Below are positions 1 through 6,530 of a DNA stretch of 12,369 nucleotides, in pieces. The DNA is taken from positions 1 through 12,369 of the forward strand of contig JBOHRE010000091.1 in NCBI GenBank assembly GCA_050732635.1. The letters are read 5' to 3'. The translations under genes were made by a program, and so were the position numbers. The notes under the pieces were generated by a model, which saw nothing but the letters and a program-made list of their open reading frames with translations, did not search any database and was not told the DNA's origin. This DNA is from JBOHRE01 sp050732635 (lineage in GTDB: Bacteria; Gemmatimonadota; Gemmatimonadetes; Longimicrobiales; RSA9). Position 1 is the first letter of the stretch. Each line of letters starts with the position of its first letter.

Positions 1-891
1 CTGTTCGCCGGCATCGCCGCCCACACACTCGAGCCGCTGACCTGGTCGCCGACCGCCGCGTTCGGGCTGATGCTCGGCGTCGCGGGGCACGCCGTCGGCT
101 GGCCGTTCGCGCGCCGCGGCTCGCAGAGCATTGCCGACGCGCTCGCCTCGCTGTTGCGCGCTCATGGCGGTGAGGTGCGGACCGGCGAGTACATCGAGTC
201 GCTCGACGCGCTGCCGCGCACGCCCGCGACACTGCTCGATCTCACGCCGCGACAGGTGCTCGCGGTGGCCGGCTCGCGGCTGCCCCGCCGCTACCGGCGC
301 GCGCTCACACGGTGGCGCTACGGTCCCGGCGTGTTCAAGCTCGACTGGGCGCTGGCCGAGCCGATTCCCTGGCGCGCGCCCGACTGCGCTCGCGCGGGAA
401 CCGTGCACCTCGGCGGCACGGCCGACGAGCTGACGGCATCCTCGCTCGCGCCCTGGGAGCGCCGCATTCCTGAGCGGCCGCTGGTGATCCTGGCGCAGCC
501 GAGCCTGTTCGATGCGACCCGCGCTCCCGAGGGACGGCACGTCGCCTGGGCCTACTGCCACGTGCCGCACGCCTCGACCGCGGATGCGGCCGCACTGATC
601 GAGGCGCAGGTCGAGCGCTTCGCGCCCGGATTCCGCGACACGATCCTGGCGCGGCACAGCATGACCGCCGCCGAGCTGGAACGGCACAACCCGAACATGG
701 TCGGCGGCGACATCAACGGCGGCGTCGCCGACCTGCGGCAGCTCTTCTTCCGGCCGACCATCCGGCCGGTGCCCTACCGCACGCCGGTCGACGGCCTCTA
801 CATCTGCTCCGCGTCGACGCCGCCCGGCGGCGCCGTGCACGGCATGTGCGGCTACCACGCCGCCCGCACCGCCCTGTCAGACCGGCTTTGA
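1..891 (+). CDS. FAD-dependent phytoene-desaturase-like oxidoreductase, C-terminal part
   Basis: The frame is open from the first base to a TGA at 889-891, giving 296 residues with the N-terminus (and the expected FAD-binding GxGxxG Rossmann motif) outside the window. The last 30 residues carry the typical C-terminal FAD-binding signature of the phytoene desaturase/amine-oxidase superfamily (COG1233-like): GLYICSAST, then PGGAVHGMCGYHAA. The middle part, with GSQSIADALASLLRAHGGEV, matches the segment where these enzymes build the second half of the FAD domain. The family performs FAD-dependent desaturation, oxidation or isomerisation of lipophilic substrates such as carotenoids. The substrate here cannot be read from the sequence, and no carotenoid gene lies beside it. 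Family assignment is fairly sure, function is not. Confidence 0.85.
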   Translation: MFAGIAAHTLEPLTWSPTAAFGLMLGVAGHAVGWPFARRGSQSIADALASLLRAHGGEVRTGEYIESLDALPRTPATLLDLTPRQVLAVAGSRLPRRYRRALTRWRYGPGVFKLDWALAEPIPWRAPDCARAGTVHLGGTADELTASSLAPWERRIPERPLVILAQPSLFDATRAPEGRHVAWAYCHVPHASTADAAALIEAQVERFAPGFRDTILARHSMTAAELERHNPNMVGGDINGGVADLRQLFFRPTIRPVPYRTPVDGLYICSASTPPGGAVHGMCGYHAARTALSDRL

Positions 892-976
892 CCGTTCGAC
901 CCGGCCTCGCGCTTCGCTCCGCTTCGACCTAAGCTTGCAGCCGGGTCGGTTTCGCTCGAGCATCCGATCGAACGGT
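891..976. repeat. Nested inverted repeat downstream of the FAD oxidoreductase
   Basis: Two perfect 9-base inverted repeats interlock here: accgttcga at 891-899 pairs with tcgaacggt at 968-976, and cgacccggc at 897-905 pairs with gccgggtcg at 940-948. The left arms form one continuous 15-base run, while the right arms are split by 19 bases. The element starts on the last base of the stop codon. It could fold into a stem with a large internal loop and may end the upstream transcript, but no T-run follows, so a Rho-independent terminator is not shown. Confidence 0.5.
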
Positions 977-1015
977 TCCGCTATTCCAAGCAGGCGTCTC
1001 GCTCAAGGCTCCGCC

Positions 1016-1062
1016 CACTCCGCGGCCTCCGCGTGATCAGTTGAGGTTCCGTGGCCGCGGAG
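1016..1062. repeat. Hairpin containing a CGCGGAG-type intergenic repeat unit
   Basis: Ctccgcggcc at 1018-1027 is perfectly complementary to ggccgcggag at 1053-1062, a 10-base stem with a 25-base loop. The left arm continues into cactccgcggcctccgcg (1016-1033), which matches the segment at 11602-11619 in 16 of 18 bases. This suggests a dispersed repeat. It lies about 30 bases before the next start codon, so it would be in the leader of the gene at 1095 or act as the end of the previous unit. Confidence 0.5.
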
Positions 1063-1094
1063 CGTGACGAACCCCGAGAGTAAAGGCGGTCCGA

Positions 1095-1514
1095 ATGAAA
1101 CGGGTGGGGATCGGCTTCGTTTGTGGCTTCATTGCCGTGCTCGTGTTCCACCAAGGCATGCTCGCGGTGCTGAACGCCGTGGGCATGACGGAGGCGCGGC
1201 CGTTCCCGACGACAGCGACCGAGCCGTTCGGCGTGCCGCAGATCTGGTCGGCCGCATTCTGGGGGGGTGTGTGGGGCGTCGTCTTCGCGTGGGTGGAGCG
1301 CTACTTCCCGCGAGGCGCGGGCTACTGGCTCGCGGCGCTCGCGTTCGGTGCGTTCGCACTGACGCTCGTGGCGATGCTGGTAGTCCGGCCGCTGAAGGGC
1401 CAGCCGCTCGCGGCCGGCGGCGCGACGGCGCTCATGGTGGGCCTGCTGCTCAACGGCGCGTGGGGCGTGGGCACGGCGTTGCTGCTGCGCGCTGCTGCGC
1501 GGGCGCGCACCTGA
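1095..1514 (+). CDS. Conserved small integral membrane protein, four predicted helices
   Basis: The product has 139 residues and is almost entirely hydrophobic, with four likely membrane helices near residues 4-26, 50-70, 76-97 and 106-131. The loop between helices 1 and 2 holds a Pro-rich stretch (ARPFPTTATEPFGVPQIW). Helix 2 opens with SAAFWGGVWG, a pattern I associate with small uncharacterised membrane proteins of Proteobacteria and related phyla. There is no signal of a transporter or enzyme active site. A purine-rich aaaggcgg at 1082-1089 serves as a weak ribosome site. The gene lies 29 bases upstream of the exported amidohydrolase and is probably cotranscribed with it. Function is unknown; the reading frame is convincing because of its membrane topology and codon use. 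Confidence 0.8.
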   Translation: MKRVGIGFVCGFIAVLVFHQGMLAVLNAVGMTEARPFPTTATEPFGVPQIWSAAFWGGVWGVVFAWVERYFPRGAGYWLAALAFGAFALTLVAMLVVRPLKGQPLAAGGATALMVGLLLNGAWGVGTALLLRAAARART

Positions 1515-1543
1515 TCCGGGATTCGACCTCGCGGGGCAAGCGT

Positions 1544-2824
1544 ATGCGACTCTTGCGGCCCATCACCACGCTGGCGCTGCTGCTGCTGGCGCCGCACGCG
1601 ACGGGCGCCCAGCAGCAGGACGAGCTCATCGTGCTGCGCGCCGCCGGACTGCTCGACGTCGAGGCGGGCCGCGTCGTGCCGGACGCGCTGGTCGTGGTTC
1701 GCGGTGAGCGGATCGAGCGCGTCGGCGGCGCCGTGCCCGAGGGCGCGCGCGTGGTCGACCTCGGCGAGCGAACCCTGCTGCCCGGCTTGATCGACCTGCA
1801 CGTCCACCTCACGGGTCAGATCGAGCCCGGCTGGGTGCACCGCCGCGTCACCGAGAGCCCGGTCGAGGCCGCGCTGCGCGGCGTGGCCCATGCCCGGCGT
1901 ACCCTGGACGCGGGCTTCACGACGGTGCGGGACCTGGGCGCGCCCGGCTTCGCGAACGTCGCACTGATGCGCGCCAGCGATGCCGGCTGGATCGCGGCAC
2001 CGCGCATCGTGCCGGCGGGGCACTCGATCGGCATCACCGGCGGGCACTGTGACGTAACCGGCTACGCGCCGGGTGTGCTCGAGACCTCACCGCGCGAAGG
2101 CATCGCGAACGGCGTGGCGCAGGTGCTCGAGGCCGTGCGTCATCAGCTCAAGCAGGGCGCGAAGGCGGTCAAGATCTGCGCGACGGCGGGGGTGCTTTCC
2201 TTCGAGGAGTCCGTCGGCGCGCAGCAGATGAGCGCCGAAGAGATGCGTGCGGCCGTCGAGGAGGCGGCGCGTCACGGCATCGGCGTGGCCGCGCACGCGC
2301 ACGGCACGGAGGGCATCAAGGCGGCCGTGACCGCCGGCGTCGCGACGATCGAGCACGGCTCCGTGCTGGACGATGAGGCGATCCGGCTGATGCGCGAACG
2401 AGGCACGTATCTCGTGCCGACCACGTACCTCGTCGATGTGATCGATCTCGCTGCACTGCCGCCACCGATCCGGGCCAAGGCGGAGTGGGTCCTGCCCCGC
2501 GCACGCGAGAGCCTGCGCCGGGCGATCGCCGCCGGCGTGCCGATCGCCTTCGGCACCGATGCCGGCGTCTTCCCGCACGGCCAGAACGCGCGCGAGCTCG
2601 GCGTGCTGGTGTCCCTCGGCATGACGCCGCTGGCCGCATTGCGGGCGGCGACCAGCACCGCGGCCGAGGTGCTGCGGCTCGACGACCGCGGTGTGCTCGC
2701 GGCCGGCAAGCTGGCCGACATCATCGCCGTCGCCGGCGACCCACTGGCAGATGTGCGCGCGCTCGAAGCCGTCGACTTCGTCATGAAGGGCGGCCGCATC
2801 TACAAGGACGAAAGGAGCCGGTGA
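1544..2824 (+). CDS. Exported metal-dependent amidohydrolase (imidazolonepropionase/Xaa-Pro dipeptidase-like)
   Basis: The product has 426 residues. The start at 1544 is preferred over upstream starts in the same frame because it opens a clean signal peptide (residues 1-22, hydrophobic LALLLLAP core, cleavage near TGA|QQ); the upstream frame is only a shadow of the membrane protein gene. The amidohydrolase superfamily metal site is complete: HxH at 86/88 in LLPGLIDLHVHL, Lys210 in AVKICATAG as the likely carbamylated lysine, His251, His271 in TIEHGS and Asp339 in FGTDAG. The C-terminus shows the usual AAGKLADIIAV strand. Relatives hydrolyse cyclic amides or Xaa-Pro and similar dipeptides (COG1228 group). 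With the signal peptide it should act in the periplasm. The exact substrate is unknown. It overlaps the putative GTG of the next gene, so the two are coupled. Confidence 0.9.
   Translation: MRLLRPITTLALLLLAPHATGAQQQDELIVLRAAGLLDVEAGRVVPDALVVVRGERIERVGGAVPEGARVVDLGERTLLPGLIDLHVHLTGQIEPGWVHRRVTESPVEAALRGVAHARRTLDAGFTTVRDLGAPGFANVALMRASDAGWIAAPRIVPAGHSIGITGGHCDVTGYAPGVLETSPREGIANGVAQVLEAVRHQLKQGAKAVKICATAGVLSFEESVGAQQMSAEEMRAAVEEAARHGIGVAAHAHGTEGIKAAVTAGVATIEHGSVLDDEAIRLMRERGTYLVPTTYLVDVIDLAALPPPIRAKAEWVLPRARESLRRAIAAGVPIAFGTDAGVFPHGQNARELGVLVSLGMTPLAALRAATSTAAEVLRLDDRGVLAAGKLADIIAVAGDPLADVRALEAVDFVMKGGRIYKDERSR
2813..2817 (+). promoter_or_regulatory. Ribosome binding site deciding the GNAT start
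   Basis: AGGAG at 2813-2817 is 9 bases before the ATG at 2827 but only 3 bases before the in-frame GTG at 2821. The ATG is therefore the better start, although the GTG would give a GTGA overlap with the amidohydrolase stop. Confidence 0.6.
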
Positions 2825-2826
2825 GC

Positions 2827-3264
2827 ATGCCGCTGCAGCGTGAGCGCGTGCGCATCAGCTTCGAGGTCGATCCTGGACCCGAGGATCGGGCGGCCGTGGC
2901 CGACGCCCTGCTGGCGCACCACGAGGACCTTGCGCGCGCGCACTGCCACCGGCCCTTCGGCGTGTTCCTGCGTGATGCGGCGGGCTCGGTCGTCGGCGGT
3001 CTGGTCGGCAAGCTATGGGGACCCGACCTGCACGTGGACCAGCTCTGGGTTTCCGAGTCGCTGCGCCGGCGGGGTTACGCTACCGAGCTGCTCGAGCGCG
3101 CCGAGCGCTACGCGCTCCAGCAGGGCTGTACCACCTCGTTTCTCAATACCGTCGATCCGAACGCGATTCCCTTCTATCACCGCCGCGGCTACCTGAGCAT
3201 GCAGACACTGCGCGGGTTTCCGGCGGGTCTGGACCTGCACTTCATGCGCAAGCCGCTCTCGTGA
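2827..3264 (+). CDS. GNAT family N-acetyltransferase
   Basis: The product has 145 residues, normal for a single-domain GNAT (PF00583-like). The acetyl-CoA pyrophosphate-binding motif A is visible as VDQLWVSESLRRRGYATELL, with the R-x-x-G-x-A loop at residues 80-85 after the beta-4 strand. The later TVDPNAIPFYHRRGY segment is the typical motif B strand-helix with the conserved Tyr. There is no signal peptide, so it should be cytosolic. These enzymes transfer acetyl from acetyl-CoA to an amine; the acceptor cannot be predicted. The gene begins right after the amidohydrolase stop, implying an operon. A link to the hydrolase product is possible but unproven. Confidence 0.9.
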   Translation: MPLQRERVRISFEVDPGPEDRAAVADALLAHHEDLARAHCHRPFGVFLRDAAGSVVGGLVGKLWGPDLHVDQLWVSESLRRRGYATELLERAERYALQQGCTTSFLNTVDPNAIPFYHRRGYLSMQTLRGFPAGLDLHFMRKPLS

Positions 3265-3342
3265 CCATGAGAAGCCGAGGGCTATCGGGAGCGTCGCACG
3301 AGAGAATCGTCTCACGCGCCGACGCGCAGACCCATTGACAAC

Positions 3343-3840
3343 ATGAGGCTCATGATTCTACGCACGGCCGCTACGACGATGCTGCTCTTCGCGGGTCCAC
3401 TCTTCCTGCGCGCCGCGGCCGCGCAGCAGCCCGAGCCGCAGCCGCGCATCGAGTATCTGAGCTCCGCGGAAACGCGGGCCGCCGGGCTGCCGTTCTCCGA
3501 GGCCGTGCGCGTCGGCGACCTGATCTACGTGTCCGGGATGCTGGGCACCCGCCCGGGCACGCTCGAGCTCGCACCGGGCGGCATTCGCGAGGAAACCCGT
3601 CAGGCGCTCGAGAACATTCGCGACATCGTCGAGCGCGCGGGCTCATCCATGGAGCGCGTGGTGAAGTGTACCGCGATGCTGGCGGACATGGCCGAGTGGC
3701 CGGCGATGAACGAGGTGTACGTGACGTTCTTCCCGGCAGATCGCCGGCCCGCACGCAGCGCGTTCGGTGCGACCGCGCTCGCGCTCGGCGCGCGCGTCGA
3801 GATCGAGTGCATTGCCGCCGCTAGCCGGGACGCGCCCTGA
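3343..3840 (+). CDS. Exported RidA/YjgF family protein
   Basis: The product has 165 residues: a signal peptide (about 1-27, core TTMLLFAGPLFL, AxA-type site at RAAAA|QQ) followed by a full RidA domain. The domain shows GDLIYVSG (58-65), ETRQALENI (84-92), the ERAGSSMERVVK helix and PARSAFGATALALGARVEIECIA. Arg138 aligns with the catalytic Arg105 of E. coli RidA, and Glu153/Glu155 fall where the conserved C-terminal Glu is found, so imine/enamine deamination looks possible. Canonical RidA is cytosolic and hydrolyses 2-aminoacrylate; export is unusual for that role. An alternative start at 3352 shortens the signal peptide only slightly, and no good ribosome site separates the two. The gene is 78 bases after the GNAT gene and may share its transcript. 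Confidence 0.9.
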   Translation: MRLMILRTAATTMLLFAGPLFLRAAAAQQPEPQPRIEYLSSAETRAAGLPFSEAVRVGDLIYVSGMLGTRPGTLELAPGGIREETRQALENIRDIVERAGSSMERVVKCTAMLADMAEWPAMNEVYVTFFPADRRPARSAFGATALALGARVEIECIAAASRDAP

Positions 3841-3849
3841 GATCGCGGT

Positions 3850-3896
3850 CAGCGCAGCGGTCGTGACGCTAGGCGGAACCGGCCGTCGGTGCGCTG
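3850..3896. terminator. Weak inverted repeat between convergent genes
   Basis: Cagcgca at 3850-3856 is complementary to tgcgctg at 3890-3896, directly between the stop codons of the RidA gene and the minus-strand response regulator. The loop is 33 bases and there is no T-run on either strand. A bidirectional terminator role is suggested only by position. Confidence 0.25.
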
Positions 3897-4325
3897 CTAG
3901 GCCGATCCGGCCGCCGCTGTCTCGTCGGCGCCGGCACCGGACCGGCCACCGGTCGTCCGCGCGAAACGCTGCACCTCTGCCAGCACGCGACGCGGCTCCA
4001 CCGGCTTCGCCAGATAGCCGTCGAACCCGGCGCGGCGCGCCCGGATCTTGTCCTCGACGAACGCGTGCGCCGTGATCGCTACGGTCGGAATCGCGCGCGT
4101 GCGGGCATCCGACTTCAGGCGCCGTACCGTTTCGAGCCCGTCCATGCCGGGCAGCCCGATGTCCAGCAGGATCACGTCGGGCGACGTCGCAACCGCCAGC
4201 TCGAGGCCGTGCTCGCCATCCGCGGCTTCGGTAACGTCGAAGCCGGCGTGCCTGAGCAGCATCGCATAGATGTCCCGGCTGTCCGGATTGTCCTCGATGA
4301 CCAGCACGCTCTTTTTGACCGCCAT
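3897..4325 (-). CDS. Stand-alone CheY-like response regulator receiver
   Basis: The product has 142 residues. The start at 4325 (MAVKKSVLVIEDN) was chosen because it begins exactly where receiver domains do; the open frame upstream is low in family-like sequence. The receiver is complete: acidic pair Glu11/Asp12, phospho-acceptor Asp55 in LLDIGLPGMDG, Thr85 in AITAHAF and Lys107 in YLAKPV. The last 30 residues are Ala/Gly-rich and carry no DNA-binding or enzyme domain. Such single-domain regulators, of the type found with hybrid kinases, act by protein contact. No histidine kinase is adjacent, so its partner must lie elsewhere. It is divergent from the M19-type gene and shares a 168-base spacer with it. 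Confidence 0.93.
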   Translation of the reverse strand: MAVKKSVLVIEDNPDSRDIYAMLLRHAGFDVTEAADGEHGLELAVATSPDVILLDIGLPGMDGLETVRRLKSDARTRAIPTVAITAHAFVEDKIRARRAGFDGYLAKPVEPRRVLAEVQRFARTTGGRSGAGADETAAAGSA

Positions 4326-4356
4326 GCACGCTCTCTCGTAGTCGGCGGCTAAGTTG

Positions 4357-4379
4357 TTGCAGCGCCTGCGCTTGTGCAA
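4357..4379. promoter_or_regulatory. TTGCA dyad in the divergent spacer
   Basis: Ttgca at 4357-4361 and tgcaa at 4375-4379 form an inverted repeat with centre spacing of 13 bases; the inner bases gcg/cgc can extend it imperfectly. It lies between the receiver start and the putative promoter of the M19-type gene, a position fitting an operator, but no regulator is known and the short arms could be chance. Confidence 0.25.
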
Positions 4380-4398
4380 TTCCCGCGCCAGCAGCGGA

Positions 4399-4428
4399 TT
4401 GCCGCCGCACAAACCCGTGCAGTATGAT
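4399..4428 (+). promoter_or_regulatory. Putative sigma-70 type promoter for the M19-type gene
   Basis: TTGCCG at 4399-4404 and TATGAT at 4423-4428 are separated by 18 bases, close to the vegetative consensus in an otherwise GC-rich spacer. Transcription would start near 4435, leaving a leader of about 60 bases before the ATG at 4494, which has GGAG at 4483-4486. This rests on motif matching only. Confidence 0.45.
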
Positions 4429-4493
4429 CGCTGAGCCCGGCCGAATGGCGCGGCGCGGCGCGACATATCCCGCTGCAGGCATGGAGCACTCCG

Positions 4494-5684
4494 ATGACTG
4501 ATCCGCAGGGCTGCTCGCGGCGCGCGTTCCTGCGCGCATCCGCAGCGGCCGCGCTGCTGCCGGCGTTGCCGTGGAAGCTGGCCGGTGCGGCCGTGTCATC
4601 GACGGGTGAGGTCGCAGCGCTGGCGGGCGACGTCGCGCTGCTGCCGACCGGTGCGGAATGGCCGCCGTACGCGCGCGTGCTGGTCGTCGATTTCCTGGCG
4701 AGTCCAGGCGCGTTCAATGTGCCCGGCAGCCCGCCCCTGACGGCCGAGATGGTGCGCAACGCGGCGTCGTCGGGGATCACGGCGGTGAACGTCACGGTGA
4801 GTGCGGGCGGCGCAGACCCGTTCGTCGGTGCCGTCAACGGCATCGCGGAATGGCAGCGGCGGATCGCGGCGCACGCTGACGTGCTGATGAAGGTCGAGAC
4901 GGTCGCGGATCTGCATGAGGCGAAGGCGCGCGGGCGGTTGGGGCTGGTGTTCGGCTTTCAGGATGCGACGTCGCTGGGCAGCGACGTCGCCCGCGTCGAT
5001 ACCTTCCAGGGTCTCGGCGTGCGTGTGATCCAGCTCACCTACAACGGCCGCAACCTGCTGGGCGACGGCTGCCTGGAGCCGGGCAACGCGGGCCTGTCGC
5101 GGTTCGGCCACGCCGTCGTCGAGCGGCTGAACGAGCAGCGCGTGATGGTGGACCTGAGCCACTGTGGCCAACGCACGACTGCCGACGCGATCGCCGCCTC
5201 GCGCGAGCCGGTCGCGATCACGCATACCGGCTGCGATGCAGTGCACGCCCATCCGCGGCACAAGCGGGATGAGGAGCTGCGCGCCATGGCGGAGCGCGGC
5301 GGCGTGGTCGGCATCTTCCTGATGCCGTTCCTGACGACGCCGCGCGCGCCGACCGCGGATGACGTCGTGGTGCACATCGAGCACGCGCTCGACGTGTGCG
5401 GCGAGGACCACGTCGGCATCGGCAGCGACCTGTCGATCACGCCGGTCGAGGGCACCGACGAGTACTGGGACATGCACCGCACCTTCATCCGTGCGCGCAA
5501 GGCGGCAGGCACCGCGGCGCCGGGCGAGGACGAGAACCTGCTCTTCACGACGGAGGAGCTGAACTCGCCGCGGCGCATGGAGCTGCTGGCTGAGCGTCTC
5601 TCGGCACGCGGACACCCCGACGCGCGCATCGAGAAGATCATCGGCGGCAACTGGGCACGGCTGATGAGCGAGGTCTGGGGCTGA
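4494..5684 (+). CDS. Tat-exported M19 (membrane dipeptidase) family protein with altered metal site
   Basis: The product has 396 residues. A twin-arginine signal (SRRAFLRASAAAALL, Arg9/Arg10) predicts folded export. The body is a peptidase M19 fold (PF01244-like): IQLTYNGRNLLGDGCLEP (179-196), MVDLSHCGQRTT with His223, AITHTGC with His244, PRHKRDEELRAMAERGGVVGI and HVGIGSDLS with Asp312. In renal dipeptidase the zinc ligands are His-x-Asp near the N-terminus, a bridging Glu and two His. Here the HxD position reads VVDFLASP (Asp66, no His) and the bridging Glu position reads GFQDA (Gln156). The two distal His are kept. I believe similar Gln-containing homologues occur in other bacteria, so this looks like a subfamily rather than a damaged gene. 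Activity on dipeptides is doubtful. It stands alone behind its own promoter. Confidence 0.88.
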   Translation: MTDPQGCSRRAFLRASAAAALLPALPWKLAGAAVSSTGEVAALAGDVALLPTGAEWPPYARVLVVDFLASPGAFNVPGSPPLTAEMVRNAASSGITAVNVTVSAGGADPFVGAVNGIAEWQRRIAAHADVLMKVETVADLHEAKARGRLGLVFGFQDATSLGSDVARVDTFQGLGVRVIQLTYNGRNLLGDGCLEPGNAGLSRFGHAVVERLNEQRVMVDLSHCGQRTTADAIAASREPVAITHTGCDAVHAHPRHKRDEELRAMAERGGVVGIFLMPFLTTPRAPTADDVVVHIEHALDVCGEDHVGIGSDLSITPVEGTDEYWDMHRTFIRARKAAGTAAPGEDENLLFTTEELNSPRRMELLAERLSARGHPDARIEKIIGGNWARLMSEVWG

Positions 5685-5702
5685 GGCCGCCGTTCGTGGG
5701 CA

Positions 5703-5754
5703 GGCCGGTGAGGCGCCCGGCCGCCCGAGTCATGGCGGGCCGCCGGCCGATTTT
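5703..5754 (+). terminator. Candidate terminator after the M19-type gene
   Basis: Ggccgg at 5703-5708 pairs with ccggcc at 5743-5748; inside, ggccgcccg (5719-5727) can alternatively pair with cgggc and ggcc (5736-5748) around a 4-base bulge. Two bases later comes TTTT at 5751-5754. The GC-rich fold followed by the only T-run in this spacer suggests a Rho-independent terminator, although the T-run is short. Confidence 0.4.
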
Positions 5755-5826
5755 GACGTTTCGCGGGGCTGCGTCGTCCGTATAGACGAGTGCAGGAACG
5801 CAGTCACCGTGAGCCGGGAGGAAACA

Positions 5827-6435
5827 ATGAATCGCCGCTGGTTGGGCGGGATCGCGCAGGGTTCGCTCGTGCTGCTGGTCGCAGCCGCGTGCAGCGACAG
5901 CACGGCGCCGGCCGAGCCGCTGACCGACGAGGAGGCGGCGCTGGTCGCCGAGTACGTGGCCGACGTGCACGTCGACGGGCCGCCGGTGTCGTTCGCGACG
6001 GCGTCGTCCGGCGAGCCGAGCGCGGCAGTCACGCGATCCGGCAGCTACGAGATCGTGATCGAGTGCGAGGGGGGCGGCACGATCACGATCAGCGGTGAGC
6101 ACACCGCGAACGTCGATCGTGAGGCGCAGACCTACTCGCGCGAGTGGAGCGCCTCACACGTGCACTCGGATTGCACGTTCACGCGCCGCGCGCACACGAT
6201 CACGCTGGACGGCTCGGTGGTCCTCGAGGGCAGCGCCTCGGGCACGTTCGGGCCCGATGGCCGCGGCATCGATGCGCTGCTGATCACGCGTATGGGCGAG
6301 CTGACCTGGACATCGAGCGACCGGACGCGGACCTGCGAGATCGACCTGACGACGACCTACGACCCGGAGACGCGCACGTTCACCACGACGGGCACGATCT
6401 GTGGCCGCGAGGTCAGCGTGACACGCAGCCGCTGA
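5827..6435 (+). CDS. Small Cys-containing lipoprotein of unknown function
   Basis: The product has 202 residues. The ATG at 5827 is preferred over a GTG at 5809 because GGGAGG (5816-5821) sits 5 bases upstream. A lipoprotein signal (LVLLVAAAC, lipidated Cys22) is followed by SDSTAPAEP, a linker style common in Gemmatimonadota lipoproteins. The mature part is rich in Thr, Ser and Glu and seems mostly beta. It has four further Cys (IECEGG, SDCTF, RTCEID, TICGRE), enough for two disulfide bonds, consistent with an extracytoplasmic location. Residues from SYEIVIECEGGGTITISG onward alternate polar and non-polar residues as in beta-sandwich domains. I recognise no named family. The zinc peptidase gene follows after 95 bases and a hairpin, so cotranscription is uncertain. 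Confidence 0.8.
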   Translation: MNRRWLGGIAQGSLVLLVAAACSDSTAPAEPLTDEEAALVAEYVADVHVDGPPVSFATASSGEPSAAVTRSGSYEIVIECEGGGTITISGEHTANVDREAQTYSREWSASHVHSDCTFTRRAHTITLDGSVVLEGSASGTFGPDGRGIDALLITRMGELTWTSSDRTRTCEIDLTTTYDPETRTFTTTGTICGREVSVTRSR

Positions 6436-6448
6436 GCGGCGTGCCTGC

Positions 6449-6478
6449 CCCGGCGCCGGAATTGCAACGGGCGCCGGG
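6449..6478. terminator. Perfect 9-bp hairpin between lipoprotein and peptidase genes
   Basis: Cccggcgcc at 6449-6457 is perfectly complementary to ggcgccggg at 6470-6478 with a 12-base, relatively AT-rich loop. It lies 14 bases after the lipoprotein stop. No T-run follows, so it may be an intrinsic terminator-like fold, a transcript-end stabiliser or an attenuator for the downstream peptidase gene. Confidence 0.45.
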
Positions 6479-6497
6479 CGACGGGCGACGCGGTCGG
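6471..6497 (+). repeat. GGGCGAC-type low-complexity tract
   Basis: The tract reads gccgggcgacgggcgacgcgg, built from tandem GGGCGAC units. Related tracts in the opposite orientation occur at 7422-7445 and 8610-8640, all outside genes. Confidence 0.35.
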
Positions 6498-6530
6498 GCC
6501 GGTCGCGCACAGCGTAAACGGAGGTGCCAC

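Noticed and set aside
1064..1543. N-terminal extension of the amidohydrolase frame to 1064
   Set aside because: The stretch is an Arg-rich shadow of the membrane protein gene at 1095-1514 and would bury the signal peptide that begins at 1544.
3335..3340. TTGACA as a -35 box for the RidA gene
   Set aside because: It ends only 2 bases before the start codon, so a transcript from it would begin inside the signal peptide; no matching -10 was seen.
5753..5786. Promoter TTGACG (5753-5758) with TATAGA (5781-5786) before the lipoprotein gene
   Set aside because: Both boxes look good alone, but the 22-base spacer is too long for a normal sigma-70 promoter; TTGACG also overlaps the T-run of the likely terminator.
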